Notes: generated by a model not told the origin, from the letters alone. A DNA stretch of 8,097 nt from CAJUPY01 sp051871275 (GCA_051871275.1 JBJECR010000117.1:1-8097); one strand, 5' to 3'. Positions 1 through 6,591 are shown, counted from the first letter of the stretch. Numbers and translations: made by a program.

Positions 1-43
1 ATTATGTATCAATTTTTTACAAAAAAATTTTTATTTGCAAGTG

Positions 44-151
44 TCAAACTCCCGCCGGATTTCCGAAACGGTCTTTTAGAGCATCAAATTTGAGTGCTTT
101 AGTGCCTTTGCGGCATATTTCTTTGTTGAAATTGTAATTTTCTTCAGCCAT
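44..151 (-). pseudogene. Truncated N-terminus of a MalY/PatB-like PLP-dependent aminotransferase (35 codons)
   Basis: An ATG on the minus strand at 151-149 opens a 35-residue frame ending at TGA (46-44). The peptide contains YNFNKEI followed by RKGTKALKFDALKDRFG. This resembles the extreme N-terminus of MalY/PatB-type fold-I PLP enzymes, which typically begin with an NFD..I.R.GT..LK.D pattern and continue within about 10 residues into a PLWVADMDF-like segment. That segment is absent here in all three minus frames: the frame stops and the remaining bases to the window edge are A/T homopolymer-rich. I infer a gene remnant whose body was deleted. A minus-strand TAATTTTG (177-170) upstream could be its -7 box, but no TTTG lies at the right distance. 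The alternative is a genuine 35-residue small protein. Family assignment is from memory of the motif and is moderate at best. Confidence 0.42.
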
Positions 152-220
152 AATTGCGAATATAATTTGCAAAATTAGTCATTTTTTTCAACTTTGACTA
201 TTAAAAATCATCAAAACGAT

Positions 221-251
221 GTTGTGTAATAAAAAATTATGCGTAACTTTG
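221..251 (+). promoter_or_regulatory. Bacteroidota-type promoter for tRNA-Leu
   Basis: A -7 box TAACTTTG (244-251) matches the Bacteroidota consensus TAnnTTTG. GTTG (221-224) stands in for the TTTG -33 box, with a 19-bp spacer. Transcription should begin at about 256-258, some 25 nt before the mature tRNA, leaving a short 5' leader for RNase P to remove. The bases around the -7 box (TGCGTAACTTTGCA) recur almost exactly at the rpsA and helicase promoters. Confidence 0.75.
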
Positions 252-282
252 CAGCCGAATTCCCGATAAAGGGCAAGGAGAT

Positions 283-366
283 GCTCGAATGGTGGAATGG
301 TAGACACGAGGGACTTAAAATCCCTTGGCCATTGCGGCTGTGCGGGTTCGAGTCCCGCTTCGAGCA
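283..366 (+). tRNA. tRNA-Leu (anticodon UAA)
   Basis: An 84-nt class II tRNA folds by eye. The acceptor stem pairs GCTCGAA (283-289) with TTCGAGC (359-365), and A366 is the discriminator base expected for leucine. The D stem pairs GTG with CAC (305-307). The anticodon stem is AGGGA/TCCCT (309-313/321-325), with loop CTTAAAA and anticodon TAA at 316-318, reading UUA and probably UUG. A long variable arm (about 326-341) is typical of tRNA-Leu. The T arm is GCGGG-TTCGAGT-CCCGC (342-358). CCA is not encoded (CAG follows), so the CCA-adding enzyme must supply it. Reading frames across this gene are artefacts. Confidence 0.97.
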
Positions 367-380
367 CAGAAACAGAAAAG

Positions 381-417
381 GAATTGTCGGCAAAATTTGC
401 AGGCGATTCTTTTTTTT
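381..417 (+). terminator. Rho-independent terminator of tRNA-Leu
   Basis: GAATTGTC (381-388) pairs with GGCGATTC (402-409) through eight bp including G-U pairs. The interior GCAAAATTTGC can pair further. Eight T residues (410-417) follow immediately. The hairpin begins 15 nt after the tRNA 3' end, so the tRNA should be a monocistronic transcript. Confidence 0.8.
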
Positions 418-424
418 GTGTGCC

Positions 425-541
425 GGGAAACCCGGGAATGATGGGAATGATGGGAATGATGGGAGGTCCGGGAAACCCGGGAGTGATGGGAAAATTAGAC
501 CAATTGGGTTAATTGGGCTAATTAGGCTAATTAGGAGCCAA
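425..541 (+). repeat. 9-bp-phased GGG repeat array (13 units)
   Basis: Starting at 425, a GGG (or AGG/AGA) triplet recurs every 9 bp without loss of phase through 533: at 425, 434, 443, 452, 461, 470, 479, 488, 497 (AGA), 506, 515, 524 (AGG) and 533 (AGG). Units 434-460 are three perfect copies of GGGAATGAT. Units at 425 and 470 are GGGAAACCC, each inside a 15-bp direct repeat (423-437 and 468-482) that can form a CCGGG-AAA-CCCGG hairpin. The last units are NGGNTAATT-like (502-537). The array fills most of the gap between the tRNA terminator and the rpsA promoter, so it is probably not transcribed from either. I see no credible gene in it. Confidence 0.85.
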
Positions 542-573
542 TAAAATTTCTTGCAAAAAATGTTTCATAAAAA

Positions 574-605
574 TTTGCTAAATAGCTGAAACTTGCGTAA
601 CTTTG
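574..605 (+). promoter_or_regulatory. Bacteroidota-type promoter for rpsA
   Basis: A perfect -33 TTTG (574-577), a 20-bp spacer and a -7 box TAACTTTG (598-605) are present. The predicted start is near 610, giving a leader of roughly 58 nt before the rpsA ATG. Its flanks (TGCGTAACTTTGCA) match the tRNA-Leu promoter. Confidence 0.82.
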
Positions 606-615
606 CAAGCCAAAA

Positions 616-633
616 CCGAGGTGCAGGCCTTGG
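616..633 (+). promoter_or_regulatory. Hairpin at the 5' end of the rpsA leader
   Basis: CCGAGG (616-621) pairs with CCTTGG (628-633) through six pairs, including one G-U, around the loop TGCAGG. It lies within about 10 nt of the predicted transcription start. It is followed by an unstructured A/T-rich run (634-667) that leads into the ATG with no Shine-Dalgarno sequence. It could stabilise the mRNA 5' end or take part in S1 autoregulation, which is established for enterobacterial rpsA; applying it here is inference. Confidence 0.45.
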
Positions 634-667
634 TGGATTAATTAACCATATTTATTAACTAATTTAA

Positions 668-2455
668 ATGACTGAAGAATTAAAAAATTCTCCAATCGAA
701 GATTTCGATTGGGAAGCCTATGAAAAAGGCGAAACCCCGGGTGAGAAGTCTCGCGAAGAACTCACCAAAACTTATGACGAATCGCTCAACACCGTCAAAG
801 ACAAGGATGTAATCGAAGGTACCATTATTGCCCTCAACAAGCGTGAGGCAGTGGTTAACATCGGATACAAGAGCGATGGTATCATTCCAATCAGCGAGTT
901 CCGTTACAATCCTGAAATCAAAGTGGGTGACGTAGTGGAAGTATTCATCGAAACACAGGAAGACAAGAAAGGTCAGCTCATCCTTTCACACAGAAAGGCA
1001 CGTGCGTCACGTTCTTGGGACCGTGTTAACCAAGCGCTTGAAAACGATGAAATCATTAAAGGTTACATTAAATGTCGCACTAAGGGCGGTATGATTGTAG
1101 ATGTATTCGGCATCGAAGCATTCCTCCCGGGTTCACAGATTGATGTTAAGCCTATCCGCGACTACGACGTATTCGTGGGCAAAACTATGGAATTCAAGGT
1201 TGTTAAAATCAACGAAGAATTCAAAAACGTTGTTGTTTCTCACAAGGCTCTTATCGAAGCAGAACTTGAACAGCAGAAACGCGACATCATCTCCAAACTT
1301 GAAAAAGGTCAGGTACTTGAAGGTACTGTTAAGAACATCACCACTTACGGTGTATTCATTGACCTTGGCGGCGTAGATGGTCTTATCCACATCACAGACC
1401 TTTCTTGGGGTCGTGTAAGCCACCCGGAAGAAGTTGTATCTCTGGACCAGAAGTTGAACGTTGTTATCCTTGACTTTGATAACGAAAAGAAACGTATTGC
1501 TCTCGGTCTTAAACAGCTTCAGCCACATCCATGGGATGCACTTGATCCAAACCTCAAAGTTGGTGACAAGGTTAAAGGTAAAGTTGTCGTTATGGCAGAC
1601 TACGGTGCATTCATTGAAATTGCTCCGGGCGTAGAAGGACTTATCCACGTTTCAGAAATGTCTTGGTCACAGCACCTCCGCTCTGCACAGGACTTCATGA
1701 AAGTAGGTGACGAAATTGAAGCGGTAATCCTTACATTGGATCGCGACGAACGCAAAATGTCACTTGGTCTCAAACAGCTCAAGAAAAATCCTTGGGACGA
1801 CATTGAAGCACGTTACCCTGTTGGCAGCAAGCACACTGCAAAAGTACGCAACTTCACAAACTTCGGTGTATTCGTTGAAATTGAAGAAGGCGTTGACGGT
1901 CTTATCCACATCAGCGACCTCTCTTGGACTAAGAAAATCAAACACCCGAGCGAATTTACTCAAATCGGTGCAGATATCGAAGTTCAGGTTCTTGAAATCG
2001 ACAAAGAAAACCGTCGCTTGAGCCTTGGTCACAAGCAGCTCGAAGAAAATCCTTGGGACGTATTTGAAACTATCTTCACAGTAGGTTCAGTACACGAAGG
2101 AACTATCGTAGAAATGCTTGAAAAGGGTGCTGTTGTAGCACTTCCTTATGGTGTAGAAGGTTTCGCAACTCCGAAACACCTCGTTAAACAAGACGGTACA
2201 ACCGCTGCTGTTGACGAAAAACTCCAATTCAAAGTTATCGAATTCAACAAGGAGAACAAACGCATCATCCTCAGCCACAGCCGCATCTTTGAAGATGAAG
2301 CTAAGGCAGAAAAAGCTGCAGAACAGCCTAAGAAAGCAAAACGCCAGGCTGCTCCTAAAGCTGAAGAACACAGTGCTACTCCTATTGAGAAAACAACTCT
2401 CGGTGACATTGAAGCACTTGCTGCTCTCAAAGAACAGCTCTCAAAAGGTAAATAA
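668..2455 (+). CDS. rpsA: 30S ribosomal protein bS1
   Basis: This 595-residue protein carries six S1-type OB-fold repeats, at about residues 47-111, 127-195, 213-285, 297-373, 384-460 and 471-540. Repeats 3-5 carry the strongest RNA-binding signature (GVFIDL..VDGLIHITDLSW and near copies). Repeats 1, 2 and 6 are more divergent, as usual for bS1. A 45-residue acidic N-terminal extension (DFDWEAYEKG) precedes repeat 1. A Lys/Ala/Glu-rich tail (541-575) ends in TTLGDIEALAALKEQLS. bS1 sits on the small subunit and helps recruit and unfold mRNA. This matters in Bacteroidota, where initiation rarely uses Shine-Dalgarno pairing, and this gene has none itself. The start follows an A/T-rich leader. 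The gene has its own promoter and terminator, so it is probably monocistronic. Many codons end in T or C, consistent with high expression. Confidence 0.97.
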   Translation: MTEELKNSPIEDFDWEAYEKGETPGEKSREELTKTYDESLNTVKDKDVIEGTIIALNKREAVVNIGYKSDGIIPISEFRYNPEIKVGDVVEVFIETQEDKKGQLILSHRKARASRSWDRVNQALENDEIIKGYIKCRTKGGMIVDVFGIEAFLPGSQIDVKPIRDYDVFVGKTMEFKVVKINEEFKNVVVSHKALIEAELEQQKRDIISKLEKGQVLEGTVKNITTYGVFIDLGGVDGLIHITDLSWGRVSHPEEVVSLDQKLNVVILDFDNEKKRIALGLKQLQPHPWDALDPNLKVGDKVKGKVVVMADYGAFIEIAPGVEGLIHVSEMSWSQHLRSAQDFMKVGDEIEAVILTLDRDERKMSLGLKQLKKNPWDDIEARYPVGSKHTAKVRNFTNFGVFVEIEEGVDGLIHISDLSWTKKIKHPSEFTQIGADIEVQVLEIDKENRRLSLGHKQLEENPWDVFETIFTVGSVHEGTIVEMLEKGAVVALPYGVEGFATPKHLVKQDGTTAAVDEKLQFKVIEFNKENKRIILSHSRIFEDEAKAEKAAEQPKKAKRQAAPKAEEHSATPIEKTTLGDIEALAALKEQLSKGK

Positions 2456-2480
2456 TCTCTTACCTTATAGATTCGGAAAA

Positions 2481-2506
2481 AGCGTGTCGGAAGGCACGCT
2501 TTTTTT
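2481..2506 (+). terminator. Rho-independent terminator of rpsA
   Basis: AGCGTGTC (2481-2488) pairs with GGCACGCT (2493-2500) through eight bp with one G-U, closed by the tetraloop GGAA (GNRA class). T residues run from 2500 to 2506. It lies 25 nt after the rpsA stop codon. The preceding AAAAA run (2477-2481) can pair with the T-tract, so it may also work on the opposite strand. Confidence 0.9.
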
Positions 2507-2535
2507 GTGAGTATAATGAATTATGCGTAAATTTG
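2504..2535 (+). promoter_or_regulatory. Bacteroidota-type promoter for the helicase-xseAB operon
   Basis: TTTG (2504-2507) lies exactly 20 bp ahead of TAAATTTG (2528-2535), matching -33 and -7 consensus. The -33 box is carved out of the U-tract of the rpsA terminator. Only four bases (CATC) separate the -7 box from the helicase ATG at 2540, so the start site should fall at or next to that ATG. The surrounding TGCGTAAATTTGCA matches the two upstream promoters. Confidence 0.78.
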
Positions 2536-2539
2536 CATC

Positions 2540-4321
2540 ATGAAAACATTTGAAGAACTCGGAGTAGCCCCGGAACTGCTACAAGCCATTTACGACATGG
2601 GATTTGAAATGCCTATGCCCGTTCAAGAACAGGTTATACCTTATTTATTATATGAGGACTGCGACGTGGTGGCTCTCGCACAAACCGGAACAGGCAAAAC
2701 GGCGGCTTTCGGACTGCCTGTGATTCAGCGACTTGACGTAAACTTGCAGCAACCTCAGGCTCTAATCCTCTCGCCCACGCGTGAGCTATGCCTGCAGATT
2801 GCGGACGACCTTGCAGACTTTGCAAAATATCTGCCGGAAGTGACCGTGCTCCCCGTTTATGGCGGCTCAAGCATTGAAAGCCAAATCCGTGCAGTCAAAA
2901 AAGGCGTGCAGATAATCGTTGCCACTCCGGGACGACTTATCGACCTGATAAATCGCAGAGTTATGTCGCTCGGCAATGTCCACACCATCATCCTTGACGA
3001 GGCAGACGAGATGCTGAATATGGGTTTTGTGGATTCCATAAACGAGATTCTGGAGCATGTGCCGCAGGAAAGAAAAACTCTGATGTTCTCCGCCACAATG
3101 CCGCAGGAAATAGCACGAATTGCAAAGCAATACATGCACTCGCCCGTGGAAATAGTGATTGGCACACGGAATGAGGGTGCGGCAAACGTGAACCACGTTT
3201 ATTACCTTGTGCACGCAAAAGATAAGGCACTGGCACTCAAACGTATAGCCGATGACAACCCGAATATTTACGCTATAGTTTTCTGTCGCACGAAAATCGA
3301 GACACAGGAGATAGCGGACTTGCTGATGCACGACGGATATAATGCGGATGCCCTCCACGGCGACCTCTCTCAGCAGCAGCGTGACCTGGTGATGAAAAAA
3401 TTCCGCGACAGGGTGATAACAATCCTTGTGGCAACAGACGTGGCAGCTCGCGGACTTGACGTTGACGACCTGACGCACGTAGTAAACTACGGTTTGCCGG
3501 AGGATACCGCCGTATATACGCACCGCTCCGGACGTACCGGACGTGCCGGAAAAACGGGTATTTCCGTGGCGATTATCCACTCCAGGGAAAAAGGTCGCCT
3601 GAGACAGATAGAACGCATTATAGGCAAAAAATTCGAACGCCGCGAAGTGCCGACACCGCAGCATGTCATTGAAAAACAGCTATATAACCTTGCAGACAAA
3701 CTGGAGCGTGTAGATGTTGACGATGCGGAAATGGAAAAATATTCCGGCGGAATTATCAAAAAACTCGGTTGGCTCACTCAGGAAGACCTCGTAAAACGTG
3801 TGCTCGCACTGGAATTTAACAGACTTCTGCGTTACTACAAAGATGCTCCGGACATTGACTATAAGGAGGAAAAACGCGAGAAAAAAGCTGCAAAAGAACG
3901 GAAAACAGACGTTCAGCGGCCTGCAGACAAAGATAAGGACCGCCGTGTGGCAGAAAAAGGCTATGAAAGGATTTACGTAAACATAGGTAAGGGTGACGGC
4001 TTCTATCCCGCAAACCTCATAGACCTGATAAACTTCAATGTTGACGGTGCAAGGGTAGATGTGGGCAGAATAGACCTGCTGCCGGGCTATACGCTTTTTG
4101 ACGTGCGTGCAAAAGATGCAAAACGTGTTGTGAACAGCATTTCCGGGTCGGATTTCTTTGGAAAACGCGTTTTCTGCGAGATTGCACAGGCAGATAAAGA
4201 CTATTCCAAAGCGGCATCCAGGAAAAAGAAACGCACTCGTGATTCTCAGCCGCAAGATGAAAAGCCGCAGCGTGATTTTCGCAAAGGCGGAGACAGAAAA
4301 CGCAATAAAAACAGGCGTTAA
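2540..4321 (+). CDS. deaD: ATP-dependent DEAD-box RNA helicase with DbpA-type RNA-binding domain
   Basis: This 593-residue protein contains every DEAD-box motif: Q motif with F4 and Q29, motif I AQTGTGKT (47-54), Ia PTREL (79-83), Ib TPGR (129-132), II DEAD (153-156), III SAT (184-186), IV IVFCRT (246-251), V ATDVAARGLD (298-307) and VI HRSGRTGRAGKTG (328-340). A charged linker (440-472) leads to a DbpA/CsdA-type RNA-binding fold (about 474-550: YERIYVNIGKGDGF, LLPGYTLFDV). A very basic tail follows (RKKKR, GGDRKRNKNRR). Family members unwind short RNA duplexes with ATP during ribosome assembly, cold adaptation and mRNA decay. The start at 2540 is required, because the next Met (residue 20) would delete the start of the Q motif. 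It heads an apparent operon, with 22 bp to the next gene. DeaD/CsdA and DbpA cannot be separated firmly here; the length and basic tail favour DeaD. Confidence 0.95.
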   Translation: MKTFEELGVAPELLQAIYDMGFEMPMPVQEQVIPYLLYEDCDVVALAQTGTGKTAAFGLPVIQRLDVNLQQPQALILSPTRELCLQIADDLADFAKYLPEVTVLPVYGGSSIESQIRAVKKGVQIIVATPGRLIDLINRRVMSLGNVHTIILDEADEMLNMGFVDSINEILEHVPQERKTLMFSATMPQEIARIAKQYMHSPVEIVIGTRNEGAANVNHVYYLVHAKDKALALKRIADDNPNIYAIVFCRTKIETQEIADLLMHDGYNADALHGDLSQQQRDLVMKKFRDRVITILVATDVAARGLDVDDLTHVVNYGLPEDTAVYTHRSGRTGRAGKTGISVAIIHSREKGRLRQIERIIGKKFERREVPTPQHVIEKQLYNLADKLERVDVDDAEMEKYSGGIIKKLGWLTQEDLVKRVLALEFNRLLRYYKDAPDIDYKEEKREKKAAKERKTDVQRPADKDKDRRVAEKGYERIYVNIGKGDGFYPANLIDLINFNVDGARVDVGRIDLLPGYTLFDVRAKDAKRVVNSISGSDFFGKRVFCEIAQADKDYSKAASRKKKRTRDSQPQDEKPQRDFRKGGDRKRNKNRR

Positions 4322-4343
4322 AAACCTTATTAATTACTTGAAT

Positions 4344-4976
4344 ATGAAAAAGTTACTCACAATAATATCCGCATTGCTCCTCGCAGTGGCCGCAAAGGCA
4401 CAAACAAGCGTGGAAGCTGCCTTTTATTCCGCTCCGGATGATGTGATAGCGTATGCACCCAAAACGCTGCGTATGGACATGGTGGATTATTATAAAAGCG
4501 GCTCGTCAAGACTTGTTCAAAACGCTTTTTTTGACGGTTCGCGCATCCTGGAACTTACAGATGAGTCCATCACAATCCAGGAAACGGCAGACAGTGCTTC
4601 CATAGCTGAAATTTTTGTGGAAGCAAAGTCAAAAAACGATTCTATAATAATTCTTATCCGAAATATCGCAACTCCGGCAATTGACGGTAGAATAGCGTTT
4701 TACGACAGCGAGTGGAACGAACTTACCGGCTGTTTCAAAGAACCTACGCTCAAAGAGTGGCTCATCAGCAATAAAAAAGAAGATATAGCCCTGGCGGAAA
4801 GACTGATTCCGTTTGTTATGGCGAAGTATATCTATGATGCTGAAAATAAGATTCTTACGCTCACACCGTCGTTTGACGCATATATGCCCGAGGCTGATTA
4901 TAATAAGGTGGCACATCTTATCCGACCGGAAATTTGTTTCCGCTGGACAGGCTCAAAAATGAAGAAATGCCGGTAA
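4344..4976 (+). CDS. Secreted or periplasmic DUF3256-like protein
   Basis: This 210-residue protein begins with a classic Sec signal peptide: MKK, a hydrophobic run TIISALLLAVAA, then KAQ with likely cleavage after residue 20. There is no cysteine at the cleavage site, so it is not a lipoprotein. The body has APDDVIAYAPKTLRMDMVDYY (29-49), LVQNAFFDGSRILELTDESI (57-76) and DGRIAFYDSEWNEL (114-127). These resemble my recollection of the DUF3256 family, small exported Bacteroidota proteins of unknown function; this identification is from memory. The start at 4344 is chosen over an in-frame ATG at 4158, because the signal peptide begins here and the upstream extension lies inside the helicase gene. 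It sits 22 bp after deaD, and its 3' end overlaps xseA by 10 bp, so it is probably cotranscribed. Function unknown. Confidence 0.8.
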   Translation: MKKLLTIISALLLAVAAKAQTSVEAAFYSAPDDVIAYAPKTLRMDMVDYYKSGSSRLVQNAFFDGSRILELTDESITIQETADSASIAEIFVEAKSKNDSIIILIRNIATPAIDGRIAFYDSEWNELTGCFKEPTLKEWLISNKKEDIALAERLIPFVMAKYIYDAENKILTLTPSFDAYMPEADYNKVAHLIRPEICFRWTGSKMKKCR

Positions 4977-6313
4977 AAGAATACGGAACGGATTCTGCCA
5001 TGACGCTGCTCGAACTGAATGAAATTATAGAGCAACTCGTGGTGATACCTCAGACAAAAGGTATTTGGGTAACTGCGGAAACGGCAGACCTGAGCCGTAA
5101 ACGGCATTGCTATATGGAACTAATACAGAAAGACGATGCCGGAAACACCGTGGCTCGTTCCAGGGCTGCAATTTGGGCAAATTCCTTATATTACATAGAT
5201 GAGAAATTCACGTCTGCCACAGGGCAGCGGCTTGCCACGGGTATGAAAGTAATGGTGAGGGTAAATGTCACTTTTCACCCCGTGTACGGGCTTCTGCTGG
5301 TTATAGACGACATCAATGCGGAGTTTACTCTGGGTGATGTGCTTCGCCGCCGCCGTGAAATCATCAAACGACTTACAGATGAGGGAGTTATAGACCTTAA
5401 TAAGAGCCTTGAATGGCACGAACCGCTGCAAAGAATTGCTATAATCTCCGCAGAAACGGCAGCCGGCTATGGCGATTTTATGAACCAACTTGAAAACAAC
5501 GGTTACGGACTTAAATTCTTCACTCGTCTTTTTCCTGCCACCGTTCAAGGTCCCACGGCACCCGGAAGCATTATTGACGCACTTGTGCAAATATCTGAAT
5601 ATGAGAGCCTTTTTGATGCTGTGGTGATAATTCGCGGTGGTGGTTCTTCCGACGACCTTTCATGTTTTGAGGACTACGACCTTGCCGCAAGCATAGCACA
5701 GTTTCCGCTGCCGGTGATTATCGGTATAGGTCACGAAAGAGATGTGACGCTGCTGGACTATGTGGCAGCAATGAGGGTAAAAACGCCAACTGCCGCCGCA
5801 GAATGGCTTATCAGCCGCGGTGCGGAGTCGCTGGAGAGGCTGAAAATGATTGGAAACGAAATTTATGCCACTGTTATTGCCATGATTTCCGAGTCCGGCA
5901 ATAAGCTCGCCGCCGCTCATGCACAGCTCCCGGCACTGGCACAGACCGCCGTGGAACGTTCTGCAGCTCGCCTGAATGCTGCAAGTTTGTCGCTGTCCGC
6001 AGTGTCTGCAAATATCATTGCACCCCGGTTGGCACTTCTGGATTCCAAGGCTGCGGACATAAGGAAATACGCAGCAGATGCCGTTTCTTTTGCCGCACAT
6101 CGTCTGGAAGCGGCAGAGCAACTCGTTGCCGCCTTGTCACCGCAGGCTGTCCTTAAACGCGGCTACACTATCACCTCCGTTGGCGGCAAAATTATCCGCA
6201 CAGCGGCGGATGTGAAAGCAGGAGATGTTATCACCACTCGTTTTGCCGACGGCGAAGTGATTTCCGAGGCAAGAGAAAATGCCGCCGGAGATGTTAATTC
6301 TAAAGCAAAATAA
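4967..6313 (+). CDS. xseA: Exodeoxyribonuclease VII large subunit
   Basis: With the ATG at 4967 the protein is 448 residues. The N-terminal OB-fold domain (about 13-118, MTLLELNEIIEQ then IWVTAETADLS) binds single-stranded DNA. The catalytic Exonuc_VII_L domain (about 125-435) shows RIAIISAETAAGYGDF (156-171), VIIRGGGSSDDLSCFEDYDL (220-239) and PVIIGIGHERDVTLLDYVA (249-267) with TPTAAAE (273-279). These correspond to the family's conserved RGGGS..DL..F and GHE.D.T..D..A blocks. An Ala-rich helical section (285-395) precedes the terminal RGYTI..GG segment. With XseB it degrades single-stranded DNA from both ends into oligonucleotides during repair. Starts at 4934 (TTG), 4967 and 5000 are possible; 4967 has the A-rich upstream context usual in this phylum, while homology proper begins near 5000. 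It overlaps the preceding gene by 10 bp, suggesting translational coupling. Confidence 0.93.
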   Translation: MPVKEYGTDSAMTLLELNEIIEQLVVIPQTKGIWVTAETADLSRKRHCYMELIQKDDAGNTVARSRAAIWANSLYYIDEKFTSATGQRLATGMKVMVRVNVTFHPVYGLLLVIDDINAEFTLGDVLRRRREIIKRLTDEGVIDLNKSLEWHEPLQRIAIISAETAAGYGDFMNQLENNGYGLKFFTRLFPATVQGPTAPGSIIDALVQISEYESLFDAVVIIRGGGSSDDLSCFEDYDLAASIAQFPLPVIIGIGHERDVTLLDYVAAMRVKTPTAAAEWLISRGAESLERLKMIGNEIYATVIAMISESGNKLAAAHAQLPALAQTAVERSAARLNAASLSLSAVSANIIAPRLALLDSKAADIRKYAADAVSFAAHRLEAAEQLVAALSPQAVLKRGYTITSVGGKIIRTAADVKAGDVITTRFADGEVISEARENAAGDVNSKAK

Positions 6314-6326
6314 AAAAACTCACGAT

Positions 6327-6533
6327 ATGAAGAAAACACCCGTTAACAAACTGAAATACAGCGAAGCAGTAGCGGAGCTTGACGCAATTTTGGAGGCTAT
6401 GAAAAGTAAAAATTGCGATATAGACGAACTCACCTCCATGACTCGCCGTGCCTCCGAACTTATTGCAGAATGTCGCTCTCGTCTCACAAATGTGAGTGCG
6501 GAACTTGAGGAGACGCTTAAACAGATAAAGTAA
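6327..6533 (+). CDS. xseB: Exodeoxyribonuclease VII small subunit
   Basis: This 68-residue, almost entirely helical protein matches the short XseB family: KYSEAVAELDAILEAMKS (10-27), DIDELTSMTRRASELIAECRSRL (31-53) and a Glu/Lys-rich end. XseB subunits form a helical hairpin and bind in several copies to each XseA. The ATG at 6327 follows an A-rich stretch and gives the normal family length. An in-frame ATG at 6279 lies within xseA and would add 16 unrelated residues. The gene is 13 bp after the xseA stop, so the two are cotranscribed. It is the last plus-strand gene, and no strong hairpin-plus-U-tract follows it. Confidence 0.9.
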   Translation: MKKTPVNKLKYSEAVAELDAILEAMKSKNCDIDELTSMTRRASELIAECRSRLTNVSAELEETLKQIK

Positions 6534-6591
6534 ATAGGCTTTAACTTTGCTCGCTATTTTCCTTAAAATTGCCAAAAAAACGCCTTTTTGA

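Noticed and set aside
239..544. Open frames of 101 and 71 codons (starts at 239 and 297) with collagen-like Gly-X-Y repeats
   Set aside because: They read through tRNA-Leu and its terminator; the N-terminal part is simply translated tRNA. The Gly-X-Y pattern is explained by the 9-bp GGG array.
1133..1648. Minus-strand open frame (171 codons) opposite rpsA
   Set aside because: It is a shadow of the repetitive S1 domains, with no promoter or start context.
2867..3664. Long minus-strand open frame (265 codons) opposite the helicase gene
   Set aside because: It is antisense to a fully conserved DEAD-box helicase, shows no recognisable motif and is His/Cys/Val-rich as expected of a shadow frame.
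4158..4343. Longer version of the DUF3256-like gene starting inside deaD
   Set aside because: It would bury a textbook Sec signal peptide 62 residues into the protein and overlap the helicase gene.
6542..6549. TAACTTTG -7 box match on the plus strand after xseB
   Set aside because: No TTTG lies 19-21 bp upstream and no plus-strand gene follows. It would only drive an antisense transcript into the ATPase 3' end.
6571..6591. Terminator from AAAAA-CGCC-TTTTT between xseB and the palindrome
   Set aside because: The only stem is A-T pairs closed by a 4-nt loop, too weak to call a terminator.
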